Part shown: positions 1 through 11,039 of the stretch, piece by piece
Position numbering within the stretch: the first letter of the stretch is position 1
Layout: each line of letters begins with the position of its first letter
Origin: Microbacterium cremeum
GTDB lineage: Bacteria; Actinomycetota; Actinomycetes; Actinomycetales; Microbacteriaceae
Assembly: GCF_015277855.1 (NCBI RefSeq)
Contig: NZ_CP063812.1
Coordinates: forward strand, 62,001-126,000
Length of the DNA stretch: 64,000 bases
Reading direction: 5' to 3'
Notes under the pieces: model-generated
Database searches by the model: none
What the model saw: the letters and a program-made list of their open reading frames with translations, nothing else
Told to the model about the DNA's origin: nothing
Made by a program: the position numbers and the translations under genes

Positions 1-1531
<1,531 letters not shown>

Positions 1532-1620
1532 CTAGGCTGTGCGCGAGGTGCGTCTTTCGGTCGTCGTTCAGGTTTCGCAGGTGGCGGTCGGCGCGGCCGC
1601 CCACGTCGATCGGGGGAAGA

Positions 1621-4600
1621 GTGTTCTCTAAGGCGAGCTTCAAGACGGCCGCGGTGATCGCCGCTCTCGCGATCGCCGTGACGACTCTGACCACCCCGGG
1701 CGCGGCCGCCGCGCCTGTGCTCCCCGATCCTGCGCCCGGCGACATCACCGCCGTCGCGACGCTCGACAAGACCGCGTCCGTCACCGAGATCGCCCCGGGC
1801 GAGACGTTCACCTACACGCTCACCGTCGGCTGCTCGGCGATCACCGACCTCGGCTGTCGCGGCGCGGTCCTGAGCGACGTCGTGCCGGCGCCTTTCGTGG
1901 TCGTCGACGCCGTCGTCGGCGCCGGCGCGAACACCGCCGCCGCGCCCGTCATCGACGGCAACAGCGTCACGGTGACGTGGACCAGTCCGCTCGGCGACGG
2001 CACCGTCGGTCTCCTCGATGCGACGACGGGGATCGTCGAGATCACCGCGCAGCTCCCCGCCGACGCGTCGTACGACGTCAGCGGCATCGGCGTGGTCAAC
2101 GAGGCGGCGATCGAGGGCGTCAACTTCGCCGACGACACCGCCGAAGCCGAAGTGACCCCCGTCGTCCCGCTGGAGCTCGCGACGACGGCGTCGAAGTCGT
2201 TCGACCCGTCCGAGGCGGTCGCCACTGCGGGAACCCCGGTCGGTGCGGACCTGGGCGCGACCAACACCTCCAACGCGACCGTCGACTCGCTCGCGGTCCA
2301 GGATCCGGTCGATCCCGACGCGGCCCCGAACCCGTTCGATGCGCTCGCGTTCGACGGTTTCGGGGCGGTCTCGCCGCCGACGGGTGCCGATCCGGCCCTG
2401 ACGACCTATGAGGTCTATGTCGACGGCGCCTGGGTCGAGGCGCCCGGCGGCGCCCTCCCCGCCGGTGTGACGCCCGACGAGGTGAAGGGAACGCGCGTCA
2501 CCTTCCACGGCGCGATCCCCGCGGGTGCCACCGGGGCCGTCACGCTGAACCTGACGGTGACGGATGCCGCGGCATCCGCCCCCGACGGGACACAGGTCGC
2601 CAACGACGTGCTGTCGACCGTCGCCCTCGGCGACGAGACCGCGACGGGTGAGGCCGATGCGCTCTTCACGCTGCGGCAGAACGAGGTGTCGGTCGTCGCC
2701 GGAAAGTCGTTCGATCCGTTCCTCGTGATCGCCGGCGAGCCGAGCACCGTGACCATCGAGGGGCGCAACGCGTCGACGATCCCGATCGAGACGATGACGA
2801 TCACCGAGCCGGCCACCGGGTCGTTCCCCGACGTCTACACGTTCGGCGGCTTCACCGGTCCGGTCGACTGGCCGGCCGGCGCGGCCTCGGGCGAGGTCGT
2901 CTACACGCTCGCGGACGGATCCACCGAGACCGTGGCGTTCGCCGACGGGACGGTGCCGGCTCTGCCGGAGGGGATCGACCCCGCCGAGGTGACGTCGTTC
3001 CAGCTGGTGTTCACGGGCGCCATCGTGCCCGGCGCCGAGACGTCCGCGCCGTTCGCCGTGCAGACCGATCCCGACCTGGACGGGTTGCCGCTCATGACGA
3101 CCAACGTGGTCGGCGTCGACGGCGAGAACGCGGGAGTGACCGGCAGCGACACCGCGTCCGCCGACCTCTACGTCTACGACGAGGTGATCGAGCCGTACAT
3201 CTCGAAGCAGATCCGTCCGGGCGAGATCCTCGCCGTTCCGGGTGAGGTCGTCACGGTGACGCTCGCCGGCGGACTCACCGAGCGGCCCAGCCCGCCCGAG
3301 ACGCCCACCGGCACCACCGGCCGTGCGCAGCAGGTCGTGATCCAGGACCCCGAGGACCCGATCGAGGGCGACACGTGGTGGAACGCGTTCGATCTGACCG
3401 CCATCGCGCAGACGCCGGTTCCGGCGGACTCGACCCTGACGATCGAGTACTACGACACCACGACAGGCACGTGGGAGACGCTCGCCGGGCCCATCGCCGG
3501 GCCGCAGATCTACTCCCAGCAGGTGCCGGCCGACATCAGCGACGTCGCCGGCGGCGTGCGCTTCGTCTACGACTACACCGGCGACGACGGCGGCTTCGCG
3601 CCCGGCACCGACTTCTCGCCGAGCTTCACGTCGTCGCTGCGTCCCGACGGCCGGTACGTCCCCGGCCCGCCGTACAGCGACGACACCAGCACGTTCGTCG
3701 AGAACTGCGCGCAGACGGATGCCTCGAGCGCCAACCCGACGGTGTCTCCGGGGCAGGCGGTGCTCACCCCGCCCGACTGTCCGCAGGTGGAGCTGATCCC
3801 GGTGGATCCGGGCAGTGCCGACCTCATCGACAAGGCGTTCGGCACGTCGAGCTCCGGCGGTGTGAAGTCCGTCATCGCACGGTCGGGAGACACCATCCCG
3901 TCCACGCTGTCGTGGTCGACGGGCGGCTTCTCGAACCTCGAGCGCGTCGAGGTGACGGATGTCGCGGCCCCCGAGGACACCGCGATCACGGCCTCGATCT
4001 ACAACGCCTTCGACCTCGTGCGGGTCGAGCCCATCACGACCGCGACCGATCCGCTCATCGCCTACGACTCGGTGCTGCCGATCGAGCTCTACAACGGCAC
4101 GGAGTGGGTCGTCGCGACGAACAACCCGTGCGCCCCGACGTGCGACGGCCAGTTCCCCGGCATGGACCTGACGACGGCCGAGCGCGCCACGACCCTCGCC
4201 GTCCGGATCGCCTTCGTCGAGTACGAGGACGGCCGCATCGGAGACGACGTGCCGGTGACGGCCCCGCCCGTCGGTTCCGGCGTGGCCCGGTCGTTCGCCA
4301 ACGACCGCCCGATCACCCTGATCTGGCAGGTGCGAGACACCCGGCGCAGCGACGGCACCCCGGTGCTCGGCGACGAGCTCTACAACCTCACGATCGACGG
4401 GACGGTGCGCAACATCGCCAACGCGACGGGGTTCCCCGCCGACGGGAGCGCGCCGCTGACGACCGACGACCAGGACGACGTCATCATCATCGACGTGCCG
4501 CTCACCACGACCACCGACAAGAACTGGAGCGGCGGACCCCTCGCGGCGCCCACCGACCCCGATGTCGCGACCGGCCAGTTCCCGCTGAGCCGCATCACCG

Positions 4601-7600
4601 TGACGACCCGCAACACGACGCCCGCCAAGGTGGACATGCTGCAGATCACCGACACCGCACCGGGTTCGGTGACCCATCGCCGCGAGGATCCCTTCCAGGC
4701 GTTCACCCTCAACAACTTCTCCCGCATCGTGGTCCCGTCCGGAGCCACCGCCACGGTCGTCACCCTGTCGTGTCCCGACGGCTCCGCGGTCGAGCTGTCC
4801 AGGGACGAGGCGCTCGCCCTCACGCCCGCCACGATGCCCTGCGACGTATCGGGTGTCGAGGTGACCTTCACCGGTCGCATCGCCGCGAACGCCGCCGGCG
4901 TCGTCGAGTTCGACCTGCGGCTGCGGCCCTACTGGCGCGGCACGACCGAGCGCGTCTCGCCCGCGGACTCGCCGATCGCCAACGTGGCGCAGGGCGTCGT
5001 CGCCGACGTCGACCCGTTCCTGTCGTGCCCGCCGCCTCTCGGCGCTCGCTGGGCGTGCGACACCGCCGCGGCGACGATCGCGATCGAGGAGCCCAGCTTC
5101 TCGGTCACGGCGGGCAAGACCATCTCGCCCGCACAGCAGAAGGAGGACGACTTCTCGCCGGTGACCGTGACGCTCACCGGACAGCCCGGCGGATCCGCGC
5201 GCGCTCAGACGATGATCATGACCGACGACGACCCGACGTTCTGGAACGCCATGGACTTCGTCGGGCCCGATCCCGCGTGGGAGCTGCCGGCGCCGGTCGC
5301 GAAGGTCCAGGTCTGCTACCTCGACGGAGGCACCTTCACCGACCTGACCGTGACGGCCGGGGTCGTCGGCGGGACGTGGACGTGCATGCCGCGCCTCGGA
5401 GACCTCTCCATCGACGCGGCGAAGGCGTTCCTCGCGGCGGCCCCCGACACCCTGCACGGCCTGAGCTTCCAGTTCTGGTCGGCGGCCGAGCTCGGCTGGC
5501 TGAACCCGATCAACCCCGTGGTGAACGTGCCGTTCCTCGTCGAGCGTCGCGTCGATCTGCGGACCGGTGAGCCGACGCCGACGACGCGCAGCGACCAGGT
5601 CCCGGCGCCCGGAGAAGAAGAGGCCGGCATCTTCTTCGACACGATGACGGTCGAGGGTGCCTCGGCCGAGATCGCCCCCGGCGTGAGGCTGACCGATGAG
5701 CAGACCGCCGAGGCGGAATACCGCAACCTGCACCTGCAGGCATCGGTCAACGTGCTGAAGTCGCCGACCGGCGATGTGCGCCCCGGCACCGAGATCCCCT
5801 TCACGCTGGCGTACACCAACACCGGTGAGCGTGCGCTCACCGAGGTCGTGTTCACCGACCAACTGCCGCTGGACGCGAACGGCCGGCCGCAGTTGATCTT
5901 CGACCCGGATCGCGATCCGAGCGTGCCGCCGTGGTCGTTCGCGCTGACAGGGCCGGCGCCGACCCCGCCGAACGGCGATCCTCTGCCCGTCGATCCGGAC
6001 CTCGTCGACGTGCAGGACCTCGGCACGAGCATCGTGTTCACGATGCCGGCCGGCGCGGTGCTCGAACCCGGGCAGACCTACACGATCACCCTGCGGATGA
6101 TGCTGCGACCCGGCCTCACGCCCAACGACACGGTCACGAACGAGGCGTCGATCGACATCGCCGAGCCGCTGGACGAGTGCGTCCCGAGCTATGACCCGGT
6201 GACCGGGCTCTGCTCCGACACCGCGACGGTGCGCCCGCTCGCCGTGCCGGCGCTGTCGACGGTGAAGTACGTGCGAGCCGACAACCCGCCCGGGCTCCCC
6301 GGCATCCCGGATGTGCGCAGCGACGACACGAACTTCGACTGCGCCGGAACCGCTGACGCCGAAGGGTTCTATCGCTTCCCGTGCGTGCCGCTGACTCTTC
6401 CCGGTGACACCGAGACGTGGCGGGTGCGCGTCACCAACGCCGGGACGCTGCCGATCTCGCAGCTCGTCTCGATCGACAACCTCCCGACCCCGGGCGATCA
6501 GGGCCTCATCGTCGTCCTTCCTCGCGGGAGCCAATGGCAGCCGACCTACGCGGGCGGGGCGGCTCTCGTCGTCGACCCGACGACGCCGGCGAACGCTCAG
6601 ATCACGCTCTTCTATTCGACCTCGTCGACGCCGTGCACCGCCGACCTCAACCCGGTGGGCACCCCCTGTGCGCCGGGAGCATGGCTCCCGCTGGACGACA
6701 GCGTCGACCCCACGATCGTGCGCAGCGTGAAGGTGCAGGTGGACTTCCCCGGCGAGGAGAAGTTCGAGCCCGGCGACTCGCTCACGCTGCAGTTCCAGAC
6801 GCGGACGACGCCCGGCGCTCTCGTCGCCGACGACCAGCCGACCGCCTACAACACCGTCGCGACCGGCGGGGCGGCGCTCAACGGTGCGACGACCGTGGCG
6901 GTGCCGGCCACAGAGGGCCGCAGGGTCGGAGTCGCCTACCCGACCGGGAGCATCGCCCTCGAGAAGGAGGTGACCGGCCCGGCCTCGGAGTTCGCACCGG
7001 AGTCGTTCCCGGTGCAGCTGACGTGCACGATCGACGGCGATCCGGTCCAGGGGCTCCCCGAGGTCGTGCTCGTCCCCGGCGAAGACCCCGTGGAGGTCTC
7101 GGGGCTGCCGCTCGGCGCCGAATGCACGGCGACCGAGGGCCAGTGGGGCCAGACCGAGACCATCATCGGGACGGCGACCGTGGGCCTCGAGACCGAGGAG
7201 ATCGGTCTCGTCACGGTCGAGAACGTCTACGACGTCGCCGACCTCCGCGTCCGCAAGGCGGTCGAGACGGACGCCGTCGACAGCTCCGGCGACCCCGTCC
7301 CGTACGGTCCGTTCGCGTTCGAGGTGGAGTGCGAGTTCAACGGCCAGCCCGCGTACGCCGTGGGGTACGGGCCGGACGAGCCGATGGTCGCGGAGCTCAC
7401 GCCCGAGCAGTCGTGGGCCCTCGGCGGCCTGCCCGTCGGGGCGTCCTGCACGGTCACCGAGACCGACGATCTCGACGCCGAAGCCACGACGATGCACGTG
7501 ACGGTCGGAGGCGATGCCCAGGAGCCCGTCGACGGCACCTCCGTCGACGTGGTGATCGCGGAGGGGACGGCGGTGGAGGTCGTGGCCGTCAACGCGTTCG

Positions 7601-8679
7601 GCGCCGGGTCGTTCGATCTCGTCAAGGAGCGCGAGGGCGAGGCGGCGGACGACTTCGGCGCCGGTCCCTTCGAGTTCGCCGTCGTGTGCACGCTCGACAC
7701 CGGAAGCGGTGATCGCATCGTGTGGGCGGGATTCCTCGAGCTCGATGACGGCAACGGCTACCGGACCGAGGTCGCGAACGTCGCCGCCGGGGCCACGTGC
7801 TCGGTGAGGGAGAGCGACGACGGAGGCGCGACGTCGGTCGAGATCACGCCGTCGACCTTCACCATCGGATCGGACCAGACCGTCGAGATCGTGGCCGTCA
7901 ACACGTTCGACGCCGGGAGCCTCGTGGTGACGAAGGTCGTCGACGGAGAGGGTGCCGAGCTGTGGGGCGCGGGACCCTTCGAGGTGACACTCGACTGCGT
8001 CGACCATTCGGGCGCCTCGGTGGCGATCCCCGGCGGCGCGGCGCGGCTCCTCGACTCGTCGAACGACTACACGACGACCTACTCCCCGCTGCTCATCGGC
8101 CTCGAGTGCACGCTCACCGAGACCGACACCGGCGGCGCGCAGGCGACGACCATCACCGACGCCGAGGGCGCTCCCGTCGAGATGGTCGAGATCGTCGACG
8201 GCGAGACCGCGCTCACGGTCACCAACACGTTCGACGTCGGCTCGATCGAGATCGTCAAGACCGTGTCGGGGACGGATGCCGCGGCCCACCGTGACGACTC
8301 GTTCCAGGTGACCGCCTCCTGCGTGTGGGACGACGCGGCGATCGCGGTGCCCGGCGGCGCGGAGCGCACGCTCACCACCGCCGCGCCCGTCGTCTACGAC
8401 GACCTGCCCGTCGGCGCGGAGTGCACGATCACCGAGACCGGCACCGGTGGCGCCGCTGCGGTCGCGTACACGCCGGCGGACCCGGCGGATGCGGGCCGGG
8501 CGCTGGTCGTGGTCGGGGCCGGGACCGCGGCATCCGTGACCGTCGACAACCGGTTCGACGCACCGTTGCCGGCCACCGGCACCGACGGCATGCTGGCGGC
8601 GGGGGCGATGGCGGCGGCGACTCTGCTGCTCGGCGGCGTGCTCGCGGTGGTCGGGGCGAGGCGCCGGCGACTGGGCTGA
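1621..8679 (+). CDS. Large LPXTG-anchored surface protein with DUF11-like and DUF5979/Cna-B-like repeats
   Basis: A protein of 2352 residues, probably an adhesin or stalk anchored to the cell wall by sortase. I chose GTG 1621 because it follows GGGGGAAGA and begins a clear signal peptide (KTAAVIAALAIAVTTLTTPGAAAA). Residues about 35-1770 hold roughly eight beta-sandwich units resembling DUF11, each opening with K(S/T) and PG-type motifs (for example TASKSFDPSEAV, VAGKSFDPFLVI, VLKSPTGDVRPG). Residues about 1776-2313 are five DUF5979-like repeats of 97-123 residues. The C-terminus has LPATG (8566-8580), a hydrophobic helix and RRRR, the standard sorting signal. No sortase gene is in the window. 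A TAGGCT box at 1533-1538 is a possible promoter. The ligand is unknown. Confidence 0.9.
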   Translation: MFSKASFKTAAVIAALAIAVTTLTTPGAAAAPVLPDPAPGDITAVATLDKTASVTEIAPGETFTYTLTVGCSAITDLGCRGAVLSDVVPAPFVVVDAVVGAGANTAAAPVIDGNSVTVTWTSPLGDGTVGLLDATTGIVEITAQLPADASYDVSGIGVVNEAAIEGVNFADDTAEAEVTPVVPLELATTASKSFDPSEAVATAGTPVGADLGATNTSNATVDSLAVQDPVDPDAAPNPFDALAFDGFGAVSPPTGADPALTTYEVYVDGAWVEAPGGALPAGVTPDEVKGTRVTFHGAIPAGATGAVTLNLTVTDAAASAPDGTQVANDVLSTVALGDETATGEADALFTLRQNEVSVVAGKSFDPFLVIAGEPSTVTIEGRNASTIPIETMTITEPATGSFPDVYTFGGFTGPVDWPAGAASGEVVYTLADGSTETVAFADGTVPALPEGIDPAEVTSFQLVFTGAIVPGAETSAPFAVQTDPDLDGLPLMTTNVVGVDGENAGVTGSDTASADLYVYDEVIEPYISKQIRPGEILAVPGEVVTVTLAGGLTERPSPPETPTGTTGRAQQVVIQDPEDPIEGDTWWNAFDLTAIAQTPVPADSTLTIEYYDTTTGTWETLAGPIAGPQIYSQQVPADISDVAGGVRFVYDYTGDDGGFAPGTDFSPSFTSSLRPDGRYVPGPPYSDDTSTFVENCAQTDASSANPTVSPGQAVLTPPDCPQVELIPVDPGSADLIDKAFGTSSSGGVKSVIARSGDTIPSTLSWSTGGFSNLERVEVTDVAAPEDTAITASIYNAFDLVRVEPITTATDPLIAYDSVLPIELYNGTEWVVATNNPCAPTCDGQFPGMDLTTAERATTLAVRIAFVEYEDGRIGDDVPVTAPPVGSGVARSFANDRPITLIWQVRDTRRSDGTPVLGDELYNLTIDGTVRNIANATGFPADGSAPLTTDDQDDVIIIDVPLTTTTDKNWSGGPLAAPTDPDVATGQFPLSRITVTTRNTTPAKVDMLQITDTAPGSVTHRREDPFQAFTLNNFSRIVVPSGATATVVTLSCPDGSAVELSRDEALALTPATMPCDVSGVEVTFTGRIAANAAGVVEFDLRLRPYWRGTTERVSPADSPIANVAQGVVADVDPFLSCPPPLGARWACDTAAATIAIEEPSFSVTAGKTISPAQQKEDDFSPVTVTLTGQPGGSARAQTMIMTDDDPTFWNAMDFVGPDPAWELPAPVAKVQVCYLDGGTFTDLTVTAGVVGGTWTCMPRLGDLSIDAAKAFLAAAPDTLHGLSFQFWSAAELGWLNPINPVVNVPFLVERRVDLRTGEPTPTTRSDQVPAPGEEEAGIFFDTMTVEGASAEIAPGVRLTDEQTAEAEYRNLHLQASVNVLKSPTGDVRPGTEIPFTLAYTNTGERALTEVVFTDQLPLDANGRPQLIFDPDRDPSVPPWSFALTGPAPTPPNGDPLPVDPDLVDVQDLGTSIVFTMPAGAVLEPGQTYTITLRMMLRPGLTPNDTVTNEASIDIAEPLDECVPSYDPVTGLCSDTATVRPLAVPALSTVKYVRADNPPGLPGIPDVRSDDTNFDCAGTADAEGFYRFPCVPLTLPGDTETWRVRVTNAGTLPISQLVSIDNLPTPGDQGLIVVLPRGSQWQPTYAGGAALVVDPTTPANAQITLFYSTSSTPCTADLNPVGTPCAPGAWLPLDDSVDPTIVRSVKVQVDFPGEEKFEPGDSLTLQFQTRTTPGALVADDQPTAYNTVATGGAALNGATTVAVPATEGRRVGVAYPTGSIALEKEVTGPASEFAPESFPVQLTCTIDGDPVQGLPEVVLVPGEDPVEVSGLPLGAECTATEGQWGQTETIIGTATVGLETEEIGLVTVENVYDVADLRVRKAVETDAVDSSGDPVPYGPFAFEVECEFNGQPAYAVGYGPDEPMVAELTPEQSWALGGLPVGASCTVTETDDLDAEATTMHVTVGGDAQEPVDGTSVDVVIAEGTAVEVVAVNAFGAGSFDLVKEREGEAADDFGAGPFEFAVVCTLDTGSGDRIVWAGFLELDDGNGYRTEVANVAAGATCSVRESDDGGATSVEITPSTFTIGSDQTVEIVAVNTFDAGSLVVTKVVDGEGAELWGAGPFEVTLDCVDHSGASVAIPGGAARLLDSSNDYTTTYSPLLIGLECTLTETDTGGAQATTITDAEGAPVEMVEIVDGETALTVTNTFDVGSIEIVKTVSGTDAAAHRDDSFQVTASCVWDDAAIAVPGGAERTLTTAAPVVYDDLPVGAECTITETGTGGAAAVAYTPADPADAGRALVVVGAGTAASVTVDNRFDAPLPATGTDGMLAAGAMAAATLLLGGVLAVVGARRRRLG
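6946..8562 (+). repeat. Five Cna-B/DUF5979-like protein repeats inside the surface protein
   Basis: Repeat units start at about 6946, 7237, 7606, 7915 and 8239. Each begins with G-S-x-x-V-x-K or a variant (ALEKEV, RVRKAV, DLVKER, VVTKVV, EIVKTV), has a central C-T-x-T-E-T or variant (CTATEG, CTVTETD, CSVRESD, CTLTETD, CTITETG) and ends with V-x-N-x-F/Y (VENVY, VNAF, VNTF, TNTF, DNRF). Lys, Glu and Asn are therefore kept in all five. This is the residue pattern of intramolecular isopeptide domains in Gram-positive surface proteins; that bonds actually form is inference. Confidence 0.75.
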
Positions 8680-8721
8680 GCGGAGAATCCTGAAAGTTCG
8701 CTCGGAGAAACGAACGCGGGT

Positions 8722-8743
8722 GTGTCCCCCTTAAGGGGGACAC
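8722..8743. promoter_or_regulatory. Perfect 22-bp palindrome, putative operator
   Basis: The two 11-bp halves GTGTCCCCCTT and AAGGGGGACAC are exact reverse complements with no spacer. The site lies 42 nt after the stop of the surface-protein gene and is followed at once by GCTAGCCTGAT, which contains a TAGCCT -10-like box. A dimeric regulator site controlling a short transcript to the right is my reading; the regulator is unknown. There is no T-run, so a terminator is less likely. Confidence 0.55.
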
Positions 8744-8756
8744 GCTAGCCTGATCC

Positions 8757-8885
8757 CAGGCAGGGCGTCGGCACTGGGGGCCGATACCGATGCCCGCTGG
8801 GGGACCCCTGGGCTGGGGCCACGGGTTCTCCCCGCAAACTGTGGGTCACCTCGGGCGCGCCGTACTGCAGACGGCGCGCCCGAGG
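8757..8885 (+). ncRNA. Possible small RNA between the surface protein and the membrane protein gene
   Basis: This stretch has a -10-like box just upstream (TAGCCT, about 8745-8750), several CTGGGG blocks at 8775-8818 that could pair with the CCCC runs, and ends in a very strong hairpin. No convincing reading frame fills it. The family is not recognised. It could instead be an untranslated 3' region with its terminator. Confidence 0.35.
8849..8885 (+). terminator. Strong hairpin terminator
   Basis: A perfect 15-bp stem (CCTCGGGCGCGCCGT with its complement) encloses a 7-nt loop ACTGCAG. It lies between the convergent surface-protein and membrane-protein genes and can serve both directions. Confidence 0.7.
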
Positions 8886-8924
8886 TCGTCCCGGGCCGGT
8901 TCTGAGGCGGTGGCGTGGCCGGCG

Positions 8925-9674
8925 TCAGGGCACGACGGCCGACGAGCCGGCGGCTTCGACGGATGCCTCGGGCTCCGGCATCCGTCGGCCCACGCGCCGG
9001 CCCCACCACACCACGAGCGCGCCGACGCCGACGATGGCGAGGGCGATGCCGATCATGTACACGATGACCGACGGCCAACCGCCCGCACCGTTCGGATTGA
9101 GGAACGGGTACGGGTACCAGAACGGGTCACCGCTGGCGGGGTTGGTGGTGAGGGGCCCGCGGATCATCGTGTAGACGACCCAGATCATCGGGAAGGCGAC
9201 GACGGCCCAGACCGCACGCCACGGCAGAGCTCTGCGGAGCGGCCCGACGAAGAGATCGGCGAGCAGGAACAGCGGGGCGATGAGGTGCAGCACCTCGTTG
9301 GACCAGGGGATCGGCTGGCTCCCCTGAGGCAGCTCGATGTTCCGCAGCAGCGTGTTGTACACGACCCCGGTGATGATCATGTACGTGGTGACGCACGCCA
9401 GGCCGACCGCGAGTGCGGTCGGCTCGGCATCCGCCCGGCGACCCCTCGTCCAGTACCAGACCGCCGCCCACAGCAGCACGATCGCCGCAGAGAGGTTGGA
9501 GAGGATGGTGAAGAAGCTGAAGAAGTTCGCGAAGGTCGTGCCGACATCGCGACCGAGCTCGATCGCCGTGGAGATCGACTTGGTGAGCTGGGCGATGATC
9601 GCCGCGAGGATCACGCCGGACATGACGGCGCGAGCAACCGACCAGATCCGCATCCATGCCGAGGAACGCATCAT
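8925..9674 (-). CDS. Pr6Pr-like integral membrane protein
   Basis: A 249-residue membrane protein with about six to seven hydrophobic helices (for example IWSVARAVMSGVILAAIIAQL, FSFFTILSNLSAAIVLLWAAVWYW, ALAVGLACVTTYMIITGVVY). The N-terminal FSFFTILSNL and the later HLIAPLFLLADLF and YPFLNP motifs are those of the Pr6Pr/FAR-17a-like family of unknown function. I chose ATG 9672-9674 because TATGGT (9681-9686) lies exactly 6 nt before it, the leaderless pattern common here; an upstream ATG at 9707 has no ribosome site. It is divergent from purA. No substrate can be assigned. Confidence 0.75.
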   Translation of the reverse strand: MMRSSAWMRIWSVARAVMSGVILAAIIAQLTKSISTAIELGRDVGTTFANFFSFFTILSNLSAAIVLLWAAVWYWTRGRRADAEPTALAVGLACVTTYMIITGVVYNTLLRNIELPQGSQPIPWSNEVLHLIAPLFLLADLFVGPLRRALPWRAVWAVVAFPMIWVVYTMIRGPLTTNPASGDPFWYPYPFLNPNGAGGWPSVIVYMIGIALAIVGVGALVVWWGRRVGRRMPEPEASVEAAGSSAVVP

Positions 9675-9680
9675 GCGGTC

Positions 9681-9686
9681 ACCATA
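9681..9686 (-). promoter_or_regulatory. -10 box TATGGT, leaderless start of the Pr6Pr-like gene
   Basis: TATGGT is separated from ATG by GACCGC (6 nt), so transcription would begin at or within a base of the start codon. Confidence 0.5.
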
Positions 9687-9710
9687 TCGGGCCGTCAGCC
9701 CGCGCATCGA

Positions 9711-9716
9711 TAGGAT
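9711..9716 (+). promoter_or_regulatory. -10 box TAGGAT of purA
   Basis: TAGGAT lies about 35 nt before the purA start and is followed by the ribosome site GGGGGAG (9739-9745). The -35 is not clear. Confidence 0.45.
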
Positions 9717-9751
9717 GGGGTGTAACCGTCCAATAAACGGGGGAGCAGCCC

Positions 9752-11038
9752 ATGCCAGGCATCGTGATCGTCGGAGTCCAATGGGGAGACGAGGGCAAGG
9801 GCAAGGCCACCGACCTTCTCGGTGAGCGCACCGACTGGGTCGTCAAGTTCAACGGCGGCAACAACGCGGGTCATACCGTCGTGATCGGCGACGAGAAGTA
9901 CGCGCTGCACCTCCTGCCCTCCGGCATCCTGTCGCCCGGCGTGAACGCCGTCATCGGCAACGGCGTGGTGGTCGACCTCGAGGTGCTGTTCGCCGAGCTC
10001 GAGGCGCTGCACGCGCGCGGCGTCGACACATCGCGGCTCAAGGTCAGCGCCAACGCGCACCTCATCACGCACTACCACCGCACGCTCGACAAGGTCACCG
10101 AGCGCTTCCTCGGCAAGCGCCAGATCGGCACCACGGGCCGCGGCATCGGCCCGGCGTACGCCGACAAGATCAACCGCGTCGGCATCCGCGTGCAGGATCT
10201 CTTCGACGAGAACATCCTGCGGCAGAAGGTCGAGGGCGCCCTCGACCAGAAGAACCACCTGCTCGTGAAGGTCTTCAACCGCCGCGCGATCACGTGCGAC
10301 GAGATCGTCGACGACCTGCTGTCGTACGCCGAGCGCCTGCGGCCGATGGTCGATGACACCGCGCTGCTGCTCAACGACGCGCTCGATCGCGGCGATGTCG
10401 TCGTGTTCGAGGGCGGACAGGCGACCATGCTCGACGTCGACCACGGCACGTACCCGTTCGTCACGTCGTCTTCGGCGACGGCGGGCGGCGCGTCGACCGG
10501 TTCCGGCGTCGGACCGAACCGCCTGGACCGCATCGTCGGCATCGTGAAGGCCTACACGACGCGTGTGGGCTCCGGGCCGTTCCCGACCGAGCTCTTCGAC
10601 GAGCAGGGCGAGTGGCTGCGCTCGCGCGGGTTCGAGTTCGGCACGACGACGGGTCGCCCGCGCCGCGTCGGCTGGTACGACGCTCCGATCACGCGCTATG
10701 CGACGCGCATCAACGGCATCACCGATCTGGTGCTCACCAAGCTCGACATCCTCACGGGCCTCGACCGCATCCCCGTCTGCGTCGCGTACGACGTCGACGG
10801 CGAGCGGTTCGACGAGGTGCCCGTGAACCAGTCCGACTTCCACCACGCCAAGCCGATCCTCGAGTACTTCCCGGGATGGAAGCAGGACATCTCGGGGGCG
10901 CGCACCTTCGAGGACCTGCCCGTCGAGGCGCAGGACTACGTGCTCGCCCTCGAAGCCATGAGCGGCACCCGCATCTCGGTGATCGGCGTCGGTGCGGCCC
11001 GCGACGCGGTGATCGTGCGCCACGATCTCGTCGACTGA
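9752..11038 (+). CDS. purA: Adenylosuccinate synthetase
   Basis: This 428-residue enzyme makes adenylosuccinate from IMP, aspartate and GTP in the AMP branch of purine synthesis. The GTP loop QWGDEGKGK is at residues 10-18, followed by [12 protein letters not shown], the IMP-site block [11 protein letters not shown], the family signature region [14 protein letters not shown] and [11 protein letters not shown]. Length is normal for the family. The start has a good ribosome site (GGGGGAGCAGCCC-ATG). The next gene begins one base after the stop, so the two are probably one transcript and translationally coupled. The purine genes purL and apt also lie in this window but are not linked to it. Confidence 0.98.
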   Translation: MPGIVIVGVQWGDEGKGKATDLLGERTDWVVKFNGGNNAGHTVVIGDEKYALHLLPSGILSPGVNAVIGNGVVVDLEVLFAELEALHARGVDTSRLKVSANAHLITHYHRTLDKVTERFLGKRQIGTTGRGIGPAYADKINRVGIRVQDLFDENILRQKVEGALDQKNHLLVKVFNRRAITCDEIVDDLLSYAERLRPMVDDTALLLNDALDRGDVVVFEGGQATMLDVDHGTYPFVTSSSATAGGASTGSGVGPNRLDRIVGIVKAYTTRVGSGPFPTELFDEQGEWLRSRGFEFGTTTGRPRRVGWYDAPITRYATRINGITDLVLTKLDILTGLDRIPVCVAYDVDGERFDEVPVNQSDFHHAKPILEYFPGWKQDISGARTFEDLPVEAQDYVLALEAMSGTRISVIGVGAARDAVIVRHDLVD

Positions 11039-11039
11039 C

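Noticed and set aside
8722-8743. Palindrome as a simple rho-independent terminator
   Set aside because: No loop, no T-run, and a much stronger hairpin terminator follows at 8849-8885; an operator fits better.
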